This document shows, piece by piece, positions 46,283 to 60,042 of a stretch of 64,000 nucleotides of DNA. The notes beneath the pieces were generated by a model. The model saw nothing but the letters and a program-made list of their open reading frames with translations, was not told the origin of the DNA and searched no databases. The position numbers and the translations under genes were made by a program. The stretch comes from Pseudomonas antarctica (GTDB lineage Bacteria; Pseudomonadota; Gammaproteobacteria; Pseudomonadales; Pseudomonadaceae), in contig NZ_CP015600.1 of the NCBI RefSeq assembly GCF_001647715.1, positions 6,377,450 to 6,441,449 on the forward strand, given 5' to 3'. How positions within the stretch are numbered: position 1 is the first letter of the stretch; each line of letters begins with the position of its first letter.

Positions 46283-46305
46283 GATGATCTTAAGTTTCGT
46301 TTCGA
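46269..46305. promoter_or_regulatory. Direct repeats, likely DeoR-type operators for glmR-glmS
   Basis: TTTCGTTTCGA occurs twice, at 46269-46279 and 46295-46305, a spacing of 26 bases (about 2.5 turns). Repeated TTTCG/CGAAA elements are typical operators of DeoR-family proteins. The first copy lies in the opening codons of glmR, the second just upstream, so autoregulation is likely. Confidence 0.6.
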
Positions 46306-46387
46306 AAGATAACGAAGGCAATCAAAACCTATTGGCAGGAAATCGTCAAGCAGATCGAAAAGTCTTTTTGATACAACACTGAGCAAA

Positions 46388-46478
46388 ATGTGGGAGCGGG
46401 CTTGCTCGCGAATGCGGTGTGTCAGTCAACTTTTCAGTGCCTGACCCGACGCTTTCGCGAGCAAGCCCGCTCCCACAT
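46388..46478. repeat. REPIN
   Basis: Third full REPIN of the window, with the same arms as those at 2261 and 16598. It lies between glmU and the glmR promoter. Confidence 0.9.
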
Positions 46479-46511
46479 TTGAACTGTGCTGATTTCGACT
46501 CTGTGGATAAC

Positions 46512-47879
46512 TCAGGTCTTTTTGATTTTGACCGGGCGTTTCCAACCGTCGATGTTGCGCTGGCGGGCTCGGGCTACTGCCAGTTGAGACTTATCCACAT
46601 CCTGATTGATGGTGGAGCCCGCAGCAGTGTTGGATCCATCGCCGATGGTGACGGGTGCAATCAGCGAGTTATTCGAGCCAATGAATACATCCTCACCAAT
46701 CGTCGTCTGATACTTGTTGGCGCCATCGTAGTTGCAGGTGATTGCACCTGCGCCGATGTTGCTGCGAGCACCGATGACCGCATCACCCAGATAGGCCAGG
46801 TGGCCGGCCTTGGCATCGTCGCCCATACGCGCATTTTTCAGTTCGACGAAATTACCTACATGTGCCCTGGCGCCGAGCACGCTGCCCGGACGCAACCGCG
46901 CAAATGGACCGGCATCGCTGCCCTCGCCCATCACAGCACCTTCAATATGGCTGTTGGCTTTGACCACCACGCCCTTGCGCAAGGTGCTGTCCTTGATCAC
47001 GCAGTTCGGGCCAATCACCACGTCGTCTTCAATGATCACGCGGCCTTCGAGGATCACGTTGATATCAATCAGCACGTCGCGGCCGACAGTAACCTCACCG
47101 CGAACATCAAAACGCGCCGGGTCGCGCAAGGTCACACCTTGCGCCATCAAGCGGCGGCCTTCGCGCAATTGGTAGTGGCGCTCCAGTTCTGCAAGCTGCT
47201 TGCGGTCGTTGGCGCCCTGCACTTCCATAGGGTCGTGGGGCTGCTCGGTGGCAACCAGCAGGCCATCGCTCACGGCCATTTCGATGACGTCGGTGAGGTA
47301 ATACTCGCCCTGGACGTTGTTGTTGGACAGACGGCTCATCCAGTCAGCAAGCTTGTTGGCAGGGACGGCGAGAATGCCGGTATTGCCTTCGGTAATAGCA
47401 CGCTGGGCTTCAGTGGCATCTTTGTGTTCAACGATGGCCGCAACCTTGCCGTCGGCATCGCGCACGATGCGGCCATAGCCGGTAGGGTCCTCCAGCTCGA
47501 CGGTGAGCAGGCCCATCTGGCCAGGGACTACGTGCTTGAGCAGGCGTTGCAGGGTTTCCACTTCGATCAGCGGCACGTCGCCATAAAGAATCAGCACAGT
47601 ATCGGCACTGATGAACGGCACGGCTTGCGCGGTGGCGTGGCCGGTACCGAGTTGTTTGTCCTGCAATACGAAATTCAGGTCATCCGCAGCCAGGCGTTCA
47701 CGCACCACATCGGCACCGTGGCCAATCACCACGTGAATCCGCTGCGGGTCCAGTTGCCGGGCGCTGTGGATAACATGGCCAAGCATGGAGTTGCCCGCTA
47801 CGGGGTGCAGCACCTTGGGCAGGGCTGAACGCATGCGGGTGCCCTGGCCTGCGGCGAGGATGACAATTTCAAGAGACAT
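46512..47879 (-). CDS. glmU: Bifunctional GlcNAc-1-P uridyltransferase / GlcN-1-P acetyltransferase
   Basis: A 455-residue enzyme that makes UDP-GlcNAc for peptidoglycan and LPS. The N-terminal uridyltransferase has [17 protein letters not shown] (8-24) and LYGDVPLI; the C-terminal half is a left-handed beta helix of hexapeptide repeats with acetyltransferase residues in [19 protein letters not shown] and [11 protein letters not shown]. Length is standard. It lies just beyond the atp operon terminator. Confidence 0.97.
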   Translation of the reverse strand: MSLEIVILAAGQGTRMRSALPKVLHPVAGNSMLGHVIHSARQLDPQRIHVVIGHGADVVRERLAADDLNFVLQDKQLGTGHATAQAVPFISADTVLILYGDVPLIEVETLQRLLKHVVPGQMGLLTVELEDPTGYGRIVRDADGKVAAIVEHKDATEAQRAITEGNTGILAVPANKLADWMSRLSNNNVQGEYYLTDVIEMAVSDGLLVATEQPHDPMEVQGANDRKQLAELERHYQLREGRRLMAQGVTLRDPARFDVRGEVTVGRDVLIDINVILEGRVIIEDDVVIGPNCVIKDSTLRKGVVVKANSHIEGAVMGEGSDAGPFARLRPGSVLGARAHVGNFVELKNARMGDDAKAGHLAYLGDAVIGARSNIGAGAITCNYDGANKYQTTIGEDVFIGSNNSLIAPVTIGDGSNTAAGSTINQDVDKSQLAVARARQRNIDGWKRPVKIKKT

Positions 47880-47937
47880 GAATGGCTACCAATCCTGGGC
47901 GGTCCGGCTTCAGACCAGAGAAGTGTTTTGCTAAAAA

Positions 47938-47968
47938 AGAAAAAGGGTAGCCGAGGCTACCCTTTTTA
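47938..47968 (-). terminator. Rho-independent terminator of the atp operon
   Basis: AAAAAGGGTAGCC, a three-base loop (TCG on the minus strand) and GGCTACCCTTTTT form a long stem ending in a T-run about 35 bases after the atpC stop. The symmetrical A- and T-tracts mean it could work in both directions. Confidence 0.9.
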
Positions 47969-48002
47969 ATCAATCGCGCTTGAAGCATGGCGGCTGGGCC
48001 GC

Positions 48003-48419
48003 TTACTTCTTGCGGATCTGCTGGAGCGTGCGCAGCTGAGCTGCAGCTTCGGCCAGACGTACAGCAGCAGCGCTGTAGTCGAAGTCCGCGCCCTTTTCGT
48101 TCAGGGCCTTCTCGGCAGCCTTGACGGCTTCCTGAGCGGAGGCTTCATCCAGGTCGCCAGCACGTTGCACGGTGTCGGCAAGTACCTTGACCATGTTCGG
48201 CTGAACCTCGAGGAAACCACCGGAGATGTAAAACACCTCCTTTTCCCCGCCTTGCTTGGTCAGAGTGATCGGACCTGGCTTCAAGCTGGTGATCAATGGC
48301 GCGTGGCCCATGGCAATACCCAGGTCACCGAGTTCGCCGTGTGCAATCACCATTTCTACCAGACCGGAGAAGATTTCCCCTTCCGCGCTGACGATATCGC
48401 AATGGACTGTCATAGCCAT
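48003..48419 (-). CDS. atpC: F1 ATP synthase epsilon subunit
   Basis: A 138-residue subunit of the central stalk that couples rotation to catalysis and inhibits ATP hydrolysis. The N-terminal beta sandwich has [16 protein letters not shown] and [13 protein letters not shown]; the C-terminal pair of helices is rich in Ala and Glu ([15 protein letters not shown]). Last gene of the operon. Confidence 0.96.
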   Translation of the reverse strand: MAMTVHCDIVSAEGEIFSGLVEMVIAHGELGDLGIAMGHAPLITSLKPGPITLTKQGGEKEVFYISGGFLEVQPNMVKVLADTVQRAGDLDEASAQEAVKAAEKALNEKGADFDYSAAAVRLAEAAAQLRTLQQIRKK

Positions 48420-48463
48420 CTGATTGCCTCAACCTGATGAGCGCCCGTTTCCGGGCGCCGGGA

Positions 48464-49870
<1,407 letters not shown>

Positions 49871-50731
49871 TTAAACCGCGGCAGCGCCGCCGACGATTTC
49901 CGAGATCTCTTGGGTGATCGCAGCCTGACGCGCCTTGTTGTAGATCAGCTGCAAATCGCTGATCAGATCACCGGCGTTATCGGTAGCGTTTTTCATCGCG
50001 ATCATCCGCGCCGCTTGTTCAGCTGCGTTGTTCTCGACCACCGCCTGGTACACCTGCGACTCCACGTAGCGCACCATCAAGCCGTCAAGCAGCTCTTTGG
50101 CGTCTGGTTCGTAGAGGTAGTCCCAGTGGTGCTTGAGTTCCTGATCCGGAGTCGCCACCAGTGGAATCAATTGCTCCACGGTTGGCTGCTGGGTCATGGT
50201 GTTGATGAACTTGTTGGATACCACGGACAGGCGGTCAATCCGGCCTTCCAGGTACGCATCCAGCATCACCTTCACACTGCCGATCAAATCATTGATCGAC
50301 GGCTCTTCACCCAGGTGGCTGATAGCTGCAACGACGTTACCGCCGAAGTTGCGGAAAAAGGCCGCACCCTTGCTACCAACAACACACAGATCGATCTCGA
50401 CGCCCTTTTCGCGGTTTACCGCCATGTCCTTGACCAGGGCCTTGAACAGGTTGGTATTCAAACCACCGCACAAACCACGGTCACTGCTCACTACCACATA
50501 ACCCACACGCTTAACTTCGCGGTCGATCATGAACGGGTGGCGGTATTCCGGGTTGGCGTTGGCCAGATGCCCAATTACCTGGCGGATACGCTCCGCATAA
50601 GGACGGCTAGCAGCCATGCGCATTTGTGCCTTGCGCATTTTGCTGACCGCCACTTTTTCCATGGCGCTGGTAATTTTTTGCGTGCTTTTGATGCTCGCAA
50701 TCTTACTGCGAATCTCTTTTGCGCCTGCCAT
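49871..50731 (-). CDS. atpG: F1 ATP synthase gamma subunit
   Basis: The 286-residue rotor shaft. N-terminal [20 protein letters not shown] and C-terminal [21 protein letters not shown] are the two long helices that form the coiled coil in the alpha3beta3 ring. [11 protein letters not shown], near 78, is the family signature of the Rossmann domain. Confidence 0.98.
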   Translation of the reverse strand: MAGAKEIRSKIASIKSTQKITSAMEKVAVSKMRKAQMRMAASRPYAERIRQVIGHLANANPEYRHPFMIDREVKRVGYVVVSSDRGLCGGLNTNLFKALVKDMAVNREKGVEIDLCVVGSKGAAFFRNFGGNVVAAISHLGEEPSINDLIGSVKVMLDAYLEGRIDRLSVVSNKFINTMTQQPTVEQLIPLVATPDQELKHHWDYLYEPDAKELLDGLMVRYVESQVYQAVVENNAAEQAARMIAMKNATDNAGDLISDLQLIYNKARQAAITQEISEIVGGAAAV

Positions 50732-50781
50732 GTAACACCTATCAGGTTAGCAAGCGGGAGCCTTGCGGCTCCCGCTGCGGC

Positions 50782-52326
50782 TTACCAGGTTTGGGTGGCC
50801 TTGAACTTCTCGATACCGGCTTTCATGCCAGCGTCGATATCGTCATTGAAGTCACCCTTCACGTTGATCTTCGCCATCAATTCGGCGTGATCGCGGTTGA
50901 AGTAAGCAATCAGCGCTTGTTCGAAGCTGCCGATCTTGGTGATTTCAACGTCGGTCAGGAACCCACGCTCAGCGGCATACAGCGACAACGCCATGTCAGC
51001 GATCGACATTGGGGCGTATTGCTTCTGCTTCATCAGCTCGGTAACGCGCTGACCATGCTCAAGTTGCTTACGGGTCGCTTCGTCCAGGTCAGAAGCGAAC
51101 TGGGCGAATGCCGCCAGTTCACGGTACTGAGCCAGAGCGGTACGGATACCACCGGAGAGCTTCTTGATGATCTTGGTCTGAGCGGCACCACCCACACGGG
51201 ATACCGAAACACCGGCGTTCACAGCAGGACGGATCCCGGAGTTGAACATGGCCGATTCCAGGAAGATCTGACCGTCGGTGATGGAAATCACGTTGGTCGG
51301 AACGAACGCGGAAACGTCGCCAGCCTGGGTTTCGATGATCGGCAGTGCGGTCAGGGAACCGGTTTTGCCGGTCACTGCGCCGTTGGTGAACTTCTCTACG
51401 TATTCTTCCGAAACGCGGGATGCACGCTCCAGCAGACGGGAGTGGAGATAGAACACGTCGCCTGGGTAAGCTTCACGGCCTGGTGGACGGCGCAGCAGCA
51501 GGGAAATCTGGCGGTAAGCCACTGCTTGCTTGGACAGATCGTCATAAACGATCAGCGCGTCTTCACCGCGGTCGCGGAAGAATTCACCCATGGTGCAACC
51601 GGAGTACGGTGCCAGGAATTGCAGCGCAGGAGATTCCGAAGCACTGGCAGCCACGATGATCGTGTTGGCCAGGGCGCCGTTTTCTTCCAGCTTGCGAACC
51701 ACGTTGGCGATGGTCGATTGCTTCTGACCAATAGCTACGTAGACGCAGAAAATGCCGCTGTTCTTCTGGTTGATGATCGCGTCGATCGCCAGAGCGGTTT
51801 TACCGATCTGACGGTCACCGATGATCAGCTCACGCTGGCCACGGCCGACTGGGATCATGGCATCGACAGCCTTGTAGCCAGTCTGTACAGGCTGGTCTAC
51901 CGACTTACGCCAGATCACGCCTGGAGCAACTTTCTCGACCGCATCGGTCTCGGTGTTGCCCAGTGGACCTTTACCGTCAACAGGGTTACCCAGTGCGTCG
52001 ACTACGCGACCCAGCAGTTCCTTACCAACCGGAACCTCCAGGATGCGGCCGGTGCACTTGGCGCTCATGCCTTCAGCCAGACTGGTGTACGCGCCCAATA
52101 CAACGGCACCTACGGAGTCTTGCTCCAGGTTGAGGGCCATACCGTAGACGCCGCCCGGAAACTCGATCATCTCGCCGTACATTACGTCGGCCAGACCGTG
52201 AATCCGCACGATGCCGTCAGATACGCTGACGACAGTGCCTTCGTTACGGGCTTGGGAGGTCACATCGAGCTTGTCGATGCGGCCCTTGATAATTTCACTT
52301 ATTTCGGAAGGATTGAGTTGCTGCAT
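50782..52326 (-). CDS. atpA: F1 ATP synthase alpha subunit
   Basis: Regulatory nucleotide-binding subunit, 514 residues. It starts [14 protein letters not shown], has the P-loop [11 protein letters not shown] near 169-179 and the arginine-finger region [12 protein letters not shown] near 374. Standard length and position between atpH and atpG. Confidence 0.98.
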   Translation of the reverse strand: MQQLNPSEISEIIKGRIDKLDVTSQARNEGTVVSVSDGIVRIHGLADVMYGEMIEFPGGVYGMALNLEQDSVGAVVLGAYTSLAEGMSAKCTGRILEVPVGKELLGRVVDALGNPVDGKGPLGNTETDAVEKVAPGVIWRKSVDQPVQTGYKAVDAMIPVGRGQRELIIGDRQIGKTALAIDAIINQKNSGIFCVYVAIGQKQSTIANVVRKLEENGALANTIIVAASASESPALQFLAPYSGCTMGEFFRDRGEDALIVYDDLSKQAVAYRQISLLLRRPPGREAYPGDVFYLHSRLLERASRVSEEYVEKFTNGAVTGKTGSLTALPIIETQAGDVSAFVPTNVISITDGQIFLESAMFNSGIRPAVNAGVSVSRVGGAAQTKIIKKLSGGIRTALAQYRELAAFAQFASDLDEATRKQLEHGQRVTELMKQKQYAPMSIADMALSLYAAERGFLTDVEITKIGSFEQALIAYFNRDHAELMAKINVKGDFNDDIDAGMKAGIEKFKATQTW

Positions 52327-52347
52327 TGCTCTGCTGCCCCTTCAAAC

Positions 52348-52884
52348 TCAAGATTTCAATGCTTCGGCAAGTTTCGCGATTTTGCCGCGAATCGAGCCAT
52401 CGATAACCAGGTCGCCGGCGCGGATAACGACACCACCAATCAGGGATGCGTCCTCCGTAGCTTGCAGGCGCACTTCCCGATTGAGTCGTGCACTGAGAAC
52501 CTTGGCGAGTTTGTCTTGCTGTTCTTGGTTCAATGCGAAAGCACTGGTCACTTCAACGTCTACCGATTTCTCTTCTTCGGCCTTGTACAGGTCGAACAGA
52601 GCGGCAATCTCCGGCAAAAGCGGGAGACGGTCGTTTTCGGCAACGACGTGGATGAAGTTCTGCACTTTCACATCAAACTTGTCGCCGCACACTTCAATAA
52701 AAGTGGCGGCCTTGTCTGCGCTCGTCAGGCGCGGGGCCTTGAGCACGCGCTGCATGGTGTCGTCTTGCGACACTGCTGCAGCCAGGCCGAGCATGGCTGA
52801 CCAAGAGGCCAGCTGCTGGTGGGCCTGGGCGTGCTCGAAGGCTGCCTTAGCATAAGGTCGGGCCAACGTGGTCAGTTCTGCCAT
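52348..52884 (-). CDS. atpH: F1 ATP synthase delta subunit
   Basis: A 178-residue stator subunit linking the b dimer to F1. Starts [19 protein letters not shown], typical of OSCP/delta, and ends with the [20 protein letters not shown] signature. Twelve bases separate it from atpF. Confidence 0.97.
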   Translation of the reverse strand: MAELTTLARPYAKAAFEHAQAHQQLASWSAMLGLAAAVSQDDTMQRVLKAPRLTSADKAATFIEVCGDKFDVKVQNFIHVVAENDRLPLLPEIAALFDLYKAEEEKSVDVEVTSAFALNQEQQDKLAKVLSARLNREVRLQATEDASLIGGVVIRAGDLVIDGSIRGKIAKLAEALKS

Positions 52885-52896
52885 GATCGCCCTCGC

Positions 52897-53367
52897 TTAA
52901 ATTTCAGCAGCCAGTTTGTTAACCAGCTCCGCGTGCGCGTTTTGATCGATTGTGGCACCGAGGATCTTCTCAGCACCGCCGACCGCCAGAGCACCCAGTT
53001 GGGCACGCAGCGCGTCTTTGACGCCGTTCAGTTCCTGTTCGATCTCGGCATGAGCCGAAGCCTTCACACGGTCAGCTTCGACGCGGGCTTTATCAACAGC
53101 CTCTTCGACGATCTGGTTACCGCGTTTCTTGGCTTGCTCAATGATTTCAGCTGCCTGTGCTTTAGCTTCGCGCAGTTGATGACCCGCTTTCTCTTGGGCC
53201 AACTCCAGGTCGCGAGCTGCACGGGTGGCAGCGTCCAAACCATCCGCGATCTTCTTCTGACGTTCGTGCAAAGCCGCGATGACCGGAGGCCACACGAACT
53301 TCATGCAAAACACTACAAAAATGAAGAACGCAACGGATTGGCCAATCAGGGTTGCATTAATGTTCAC
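52897..53367 (-). CDS. atpF: F0 ATP synthase b subunit
   Basis: A 156-residue peripheral stalk subunit. One membrane helix (about 5-27, [23 protein letters not shown]) and then a continuous charged coiled coil. The start is GTG at 53367, giving MNINATLIG; no ATG gives the full membrane helix. Confidence 0.97.
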   Translation of the reverse strand: MNINATLIGQSVAFFIFVVFCMKFVWPPVIAALHERQKKIADGLDAATRAARDLELAQEKAGHQLREAKAQAAEIIEQAKKRGNQIVEEAVDKARVEADRVKASAHAEIEQELNGVKDALRAQLGALAVGGAEKILGATIDQNAHAELVNKLAAEI

Positions 53368-53425
53368 GCCAACACCTCGCTCATTCGTTGTCCATCACCC
53401 CAATCAACTCGAAAAATTCGAGTGA

Positions 53426-53698
<273 letters not shown>

Positions 53699-53770
53699 TT
53701 ACGTCGTATGGTTTAGGTTTTTTAGATTTTAAAGCGGTAAAACAAATCGTTTCATAGCCCTGGTGGGCCA

Positions 53771-53792
53771 CCTTCCCGTGTTACCGGGAAGG
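53771..53792 (-). promoter_or_regulatory. Intercistronic stem-loop between atpB and atpE
   Basis: CCTTCCCG and CGGGAAGG pair perfectly across a six-base loop, in the 133-base gap before atpE. There is no T-run, so it is not a terminator. It may set mRNA stability or the high translation of atpE that the c ring requires. Confidence 0.6.
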
Positions 53793-53816
53793 ACATCAGA
53801 CTAGTCGAGACTGGTC

Positions 53817-55110
<1,294 letters not shown>

Positions 55111-55184
55111 CACTCTTGCTCCTCAATGGTCGGCTGCCGGAAATCAATAACTTGGCATAATTTGTGCCGACAAAATGCGCGCAG

Positions 55185-55213
55185 AGTATAGGGGCGGTTC
55201 TGCCCCTATTCAA
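55185..55213 (-). promoter_or_regulatory. Sigma-70 promoter of the atp operon
   Basis: On the minus strand, TTGAAT (55213-55208) and TATACT (55190-55185) are separated by exactly 17 bases, a strong housekeeping promoter about 75 bases before atpI. The spacer is itself an inverted repeat, GGGGCAGAACCGCCCC, which could bind a regulator or affect promoter melting. Confidence 0.8.
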
Positions 55214-55258
55214 CTGTCGGGTAGTGTTTTCCGATCGCGCGCTACATAAGCAAATGTT

Positions 55259-56131
55259 TCAGCGGATGTGGGCAAGGACGCCCTGAAGCTCATCGAGTGA
55301 GTTATATCCGATCACCAATTGCCCTTTGCCTTTCTTGCCATGACGAATTTGCACCGCAGAGCCTAGGCGCTCGGCCAGGCGCTGCTCGAGACGCGCGATA
55401 TCCGGATCAGGTTTGGCCGTTTCGACCGGTGCAGGTTTGCCGCTCAGCCACTGGCGAACCAGGGCCTCGGTCTGACGAACGGTGAGCCCCCGTGCGACAA
55501 CGTGTCGCGCCCCTTCAACCTGTTGATTTTCCGGCAAACCGAGCAAAGCACGTGCATGACCCATTTCCAGGTCGCCGTGGGACAACATGGTCTTGATAAC
55601 TTCCGGCAGTGCGATCAAACGCAACAAGTTGGACACAGTCACGCGGGATTTACCCACCGCATCGGCCACTTGTTGTTGGGTCAGCTGAAATTCCTGCTGC
55701 AAGCGCTGCAACGCGATCGCTTCTTCGATCGGGTTGAGGTCTTCACGCTGGATGTTTTCGATCAACGCCATGGCAATGGCGGTTTCGTCTGGCACATCGC
55801 GCACCATCGCCGGGATGGTTTCCTTACCGGCCTGCTGGCTGGCACGCCAGCGGCGTTCACCGGCAATGATTTCGAAGCGGCCACCACCGATCGGGCGTAC
55901 CACGATCGGCTGCATCACGCCCTGGGCCTTGATCGAATTGGCCAGTTCTTCCAGCGCCTGGGGGTCCATATCCCGGCGTGGCTGGTATTTACCGCGCTGG
56001 ATCAGGTCCAGCGGCAGGTGTTGCAGCTCGCGCTCTTCGGCCTGCACCGCTTGTTCTTCAAGCGAAGTGACAGTCGGACCACTCAGCAGTGCATCCAGTC
56101 CACGTCCGAGACCTCGTTTCTTGACGGCCAT
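55259..56131 (-). CDS. parB: Chromosome partitioning protein ParB
   Basis: A 290-residue CTP-dependent clamp that loads at parS and organises the origin region. It starts MAVKKRGLGRGLDALL, has the CTPase motif GERRWRA near residues 93-99 and the helix-turn-helix LTQQQVADAVGKSRVTVSNLLRL near 150-172, and a C-terminal dimerisation domain. Nine bases after parA. Confidence 0.97.
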   Translation of the reverse strand: MAVKKRGLGRGLDALLSGPTVTSLEEQAVQAEERELQHLPLDLIQRGKYQPRRDMDPQALEELANSIKAQGVMQPIVVRPIGGGRFEIIAGERRWRASQQAGKETIPAMVRDVPDETAIAMALIENIQREDLNPIEEAIALQRLQQEFQLTQQQVADAVGKSRVTVSNLLRLIALPEVIKTMLSHGDLEMGHARALLGLPENQQVEGARHVVARGLTVRQTEALVRQWLSGKPAPVETAKPDPDIARLEQRLAERLGSAVQIRHGKKGKGQLVIGYNSLDELQGVLAHIR

Positions 56132-56140
56132 GGGGATTCC

Positions 56141-56938
56141 TTAAGTTGGCTGGGCAGCAGCGGTGCGTGAGTTGCGGCGTTGACGGCGAACCATCTCGCC
56201 GGCCAATGCCAGGTAGGCAATGGCACCACGCGATGATTTGTCGTACGCCAGCGCGGGCATGCCATAGCTCGGCGCTTCGGCCAAACGGATGTTACGTGGG
56301 ATCACGGTGTCGTAAAGCTGATCGCCAAAGTGTTCCTTGAGCTGCGCCGACACATCGTTCATCAGGCTCAGACGCGGGTCATACATCGTGCGCAGCAGGC
56401 CTTCGATTTGCAGGTTCGGGTTGAGCAGTTCAGCGATACGCTTGATGTTATCCACAAGGTCACTCAACCCTTCGAGCGCGAAGTACTCGCACTGCATGGG
56501 GATAATCACCCCGTCGGCTGCAACCAATGCGTTCAACGTCAGCATCGACAGCGACGGTGGGCAGTCGATCAAAATGTAATCGTAGTTCTCGCGGATCGGC
56601 GCCAAGGCGCTGCGCAGACGGCTTTCTTTCATCTGCATTTCCAGCAGCACCACTTCCGCCGCCGTCAAATCACGGTTGGCCGGCAGCAGTTGATAACCGC
56701 CGTGTTCGGAGTAGTGCATGGCCTGGGCCAGGTCGCACTCGCCGATCAGCAAGTCGTAGACCGAGTTTTCCAGGCCGTGTTTATCCACACCGCTACCCAT
56801 GGTGGCGTTGCCCTGTGGATCGAGATCGATCAACAACACCCGGCGCTTGGTAGCAACCAGGGATGCTGCGAGGTTGATGCAGGTGGTGGTTTTGCCCACG
56901 CCACCTTTCTGGTTCGCTATCGCGAATACCTTAGCCAT
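56141..56938 (-). CDS. parA: Chromosome partitioning ATPase ParA
   Basis: A 265-residue Soj-type ATPase that moves ParB-origin complexes. ATG 56938 gives MAKVFAIANQKGGVGKTTT, with the deviant Walker A KGGVGKTT at the N-terminus and no regulatory DNA-binding extension. DCPPSLSMLTLNAL is the Walker B region. Part of the mnmG-rsmG-parA-parB run. Confidence 0.97.
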   Translation of the reverse strand: MAKVFAIANQKGGVGKTTTCINLAASLVATKRRVLLIDLDPQGNATMGSGVDKHGLENSVYDLLIGECDLAQAMHYSEHGGYQLLPANRDLTAAEVVLLEMQMKESRLRSALAPIRENYDYILIDCPPSLSMLTLNALVAADGVIIPMQCEYFALEGLSDLVDNIKRIAELLNPNLQIEGLLRTMYDPRLSLMNDVSAQLKEHFGDQLYDTVIPRNIRLAEAPSYGMPALAYDKSSRGAIAYLALAGEMVRRQRRNSRTAAAQPT

Positions 56939-56956
56939 TCTTGCTTGTGTTCCCAA

Positions 56957-57601
56957 TCATGCCGTGCGGCGCAGTATCAGCAGATGGCGTTGGCCTTGGC
57001 AACCGGGTACGGCCAAGGCGTGTTCGCTATCGAGGTGGAAGTCTGCCGGCAATGCTAGCAGCTCGTCGCTTGGATGAACGCCCTTCATTGCCAGCCAGCG
57101 GGTGTCGCGGTCGCCCAAATGGCGCGTCCAGTTACTGAAGTTCTCCATGCTGCTGAACGCCCGGGAAACAATTCCATTGAAAGGCAATTCAGGCGTGAAT
57201 TCTTCGACCCGGCTGTGGATAACTTGCAGGTTATCCAACTTGAGCTCGAGCTTGACCTGAGTCAGGAAGCGGGTTTTCTTGCCGTTGCTGTCCAGGCACG
57301 TCACTTGCGAGTCCGGAAACAGGATGGCCAGCGGAATGCCTGGCATGCCTCCGCCACTGCCAACATCGAGCCAGCGACCGTTTTCGATAAACGGCATCAC
57401 GCTCAGGCTGTCGAGCAAATGTCGGGAAACCATTTCGTCAGGATTGCGTACCGCAGTCAGGTTGTAAGCCTTGTTCCATTTGATCAAAAGGGCCAGATAG
57501 CCCAGCAGCAACTCGTGCTGGGCTGCAGTCAGGTCAACACCCAACTGGCGTGCACCTGTGGATAACTCTTCGGCGTGTTGCGAGGTGACCAACGAACTCA
57601 A
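56957..57601 (-). CDS. rsmG: 16S rRNA m7G527 methyltransferase RsmG
   Basis: A 214-residue SAM methyltransferase for G527 of 16S rRNA. It has [15 protein letters not shown] near 38-52, DSLSVMPFI, and the SAM loop [16 protein letters not shown] near 79-94. The start seems to be TTG 57601, which overlaps the mnmG stop (TTGA); no nearby ATG matches the family N-terminus. Confidence 0.95.
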   Translation of the reverse strand: MSSLVTSQHAEELSTGARQLGVDLTAAQHELLLGYLALLIKWNKAYNLTAVRNPDEMVSRHLLDSLSVMPFIENGRWLDVGSGGGMPGIPLAILFPDSQVTCLDSNGKKTRFLTQVKLELKLDNLQVIHSRVEEFTPELPFNGIVSRAFSSMENFSNWTRHLGDRDTRWLAMKGVHPSDELLALPADFHLDSEHALAVPGCQGQRHLLILRRTA

Positions 57602-59493
57602 GCGCTTTGCTCCAACTGACGGCCCGCGCCGCGTTTTTTCAAATGAATCATCAACAACGAAATCGCTGCCGGGGTGACGCCGGGAATACGTGAAGCCTGA
57701 CCCAATGTTTCCGGCCGAGTTATCCCCAGCTTGCTTTGAATTTCTTTCGACAACCCGGAAATCCCGGTGTAATCGATATCCACAGGCAGCTTGGTGTTCT
57801 CACTGGCGCGCAGTCGAGCGATCTCATCCTGCTGGCGGTCGATGTACCCGGCGTACTTGGTCTTGATTTCAACTTGCTCGGCGACTTGTGGGTCTTCGGC
57901 ACCGTGGCCTGTCACTTCGACCAGACCAGCGTAGTCGATTTCCGGACGGGACAGCAGGTTCAGCAAGTTGTATTCGTGGGTCAGCGGCGTGCCGAATTTT
58001 TCGGCAATCGCGTCGCCCTGCTCGGTGCCCGGGCGAACCCAGGTACTTTTCAGGCGCTGCTCTTCCAGCGTGATGCTTTCGCGTTTTTTGCAGAAAGCGG
58101 CCCAGCGTGCGTCATCGACCAAACCCAGCTCGCGACCTTTTTCGGTCAAGCGCAGGTCAGCGTTGTCTTCGCGCAGGATCAGGCGGTATTCCGCCCGGGA
58201 CGTAAACATCCGGTACGGTTCCTGGGTACCCAGGGTAATCAGGTCGTCGACCAATACGCCGATGTACGCCTCATCGCGACGCGGGCACCAGCTGTCTTTG
58301 CCCTGCGCACGCAGCGCTGCGTTGGTCCCGGCCAGCAAACCTTGGGCGCCGGCTTCTTCGTAACCGGTGGTGCCATTGATTTGCCCGGCGAAGAACAAGC
58401 CGCCGATGACTTTGGTTTCGAGGCTGTACTTCAGGTCACGCGGGTCGAAGTAGTCGTACTCGATGGCGTAGCCCGGGCGCACGATGTGCGCGTTTTCCAT
58501 GCCACGAATCGACTGCACGATCTGGATTTGCACGTCGAACGGCAAGGAAGTGGAAATCCCGTTCGGATAAAGCTCGTGGGTGGTCAAGCCTTCGGGTTCG
58601 ATGAAGACCTGGTGGCTTTCCTTGTCGGCAAAGCGGTGGATCTTGTCTTCGATCGATGGGCAATAACGCGGGCCAATACCTTCAATCACCCCGGAATACA
58701 TCGGCGAACGATCAAGGTTCGCGGCAATGATTTCGTGGGTCCGGGCGTTGGTGTGGGTAATCCAGCAGCTGACCTGTTTCGGGTGCTGTTCTTTGGAACC
58801 CATGAACGACATCACCGGGATCGGCGTATCGCCGGCTTGTTCGGTCATTACCGAGAAATCCACAGAGCGCCCGTCGATACGCGGCGGGGTCCCGGTTTTC
58901 AAGCGGCCAACACGCAGTGGTAACTCGCGCAGGCGTTTTGCCAAGGCAATCGACGGTGGATCACCGGCGCGGCCACCGGAATAATTCTGCATGCCGATGT
59001 GGATAAGTCCGCCAAGGAACGTACCGGTGGTCAACACCACCGATTCTGCGAGGAAACGCAGGCCCATTTGGGTGACAACACCGCGTACTTGGTCCTGTTC
59101 GACGATCAGGTCATCCGCTGCTTGCTGAAATATCCACAGGTTCGGCTGGTTTTCCAGGGTTTCACGTACCGCGGCCTTGTACAGGATGCGGTCTGCCTGT
59201 GCCCGAGTAGCCCGTACGGCCGGGCCTTTGCGGCTGTTGAGCACGCGAAATTGAATACCACCTTTGTCGGTAGCCATGGCCATGACACCGCCAAGGGCGT
59301 CGATTTCTTTGACCAGATGACTTTTGCCGATCCCACCAATGGCGGGGTTGCAACTCATGGCTCCGAGGGTTTCCACGTTGTGCGTCAGCAACAGGGTTTT
59401 GACGCCCATGCGTGCTGAGGCCAGTGCTGCCTCGGTACCGGCATGACCGCCGCCGATGACGATCACTTCAAAACGGGAAGGGAAATCCACCAC
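57598..59493 (-). CDS. mnmG: tRNA uridine 5-carboxymethylaminomethyl modification enzyme MnmG
   Basis: A 631-residue FAD enzyme that with MnmE modifies U34 of several tRNAs. N-terminal dinucleotide fold [19 protein letters not shown] (12-30), [22 protein letters not shown] with its conserved Cys, and two C-terminal helices. The start is GTG 59493. Upstream lies the DnaA-box-rich gap. Confidence 0.97.
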   Translation of the reverse strand: MVDFPSRFEVIVIGGGHAGTEAALASARMGVKTLLLTHNVETLGAMSCNPAIGGIGKSHLVKEIDALGGVMAMATDKGGIQFRVLNSRKGPAVRATRAQADRILYKAAVRETLENQPNLWIFQQAADDLIVEQDQVRGVVTQMGLRFLAESVVLTTGTFLGGLIHIGMQNYSGGRAGDPPSIALAKRLRELPLRVGRLKTGTPPRIDGRSVDFSVMTEQAGDTPIPVMSFMGSKEQHPKQVSCWITHTNARTHEIIAANLDRSPMYSGVIEGIGPRYCPSIEDKIHRFADKESHQVFIEPEGLTTHELYPNGISTSLPFDVQIQIVQSIRGMENAHIVRPGYAIEYDYFDPRDLKYSLETKVIGGLFFAGQINGTTGYEEAGAQGLLAGTNAALRAQGKDSWCPRRDEAYIGVLVDDLITLGTQEPYRMFTSRAEYRLILREDNADLRLTEKGRELGLVDDARWAAFCKKRESITLEEQRLKSTWVRPGTEQGDAIAEKFGTPLTHEYNLLNLLSRPEIDYAGLVEVTGHGAEDPQVAEQVEIKTKYAGYIDRQQDEIARLRASENTKLPVDIDYTGISGLSKEIQSKLGITRPETLGQASRIPGVTPAAISLLMIHLKKRGAGRQLEQSA

Positions 59494-60042
59494 GCACCTC
59501 GTGCCTGCTTATGTAGGTAATCAGGAATTGATTGTTGAAAGAGTTTTAGAGCTTTGGCGGCAAGTATAGGGACTTAGCCCTTCCTAAAGAACCCTTTGCA
59601 CAAAATTTAACCAGCTGTGGATGAATCACTGACAATAGAAATTAAAAGAGAAGAATCTTATAAGATCTTTGTTTTTATGTTTATTTCTACTGAGCCTACT
59701 TTCTGTGGATAGATCTCTAAAGGCCTTTATTTACAATGTGTACAGAGATTCAAAAGTCTGTGGTCATGTGCCAATGAGGCCCTTGGATAAGTGCTTTAAG
59801 CCTGTGGATTAAACAGGTGGTTATCCACAAGGGGGTTTTTACTCAGGTTTCAAGCCCCGTTATCAACCGGGCACAAGGGCGGTTATTCACAGGGCTTAAT
59901 CCACAGAAATTTGCCCACATGGCCAAATAGCGCCCACACAAAAGCCGCCATAGGCACAGTGGTGAATCAAAAGATGGAATGAAATGCCCTGGAGCGGGCG
60001 AAACAGACAGGCGCGAATGGCCTGTCTGTGGACAACGAAGGG
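59494..60042. other. mnmG-mnmE intergenic region with DnaA-box cluster and AT-rich element
   Basis: A 549-base gap without genes. It holds one perfect DnaA box, TTATCCACA (59821-59829), and six 9-mers with a single mismatch: 59616-59624, 59704-59712, 59803-59811, 59883-59891, 59897-59905 and 60027-60035. An AT-rich stretch (59625-59700) includes GATCTTTGTTTTT (59664-59676), one mismatch from the E. coli oriC 13-mer. A candidate mnmG -10 (TATACT, minus strand, 59568-59563) has no convincing -35. Confidence 0.7.

Noticed and set aside
50719..52800. 693-codon open frame opposite atpA and atpH
   Set aside because: Antisense shadow of highly conserved ATP synthase genes.
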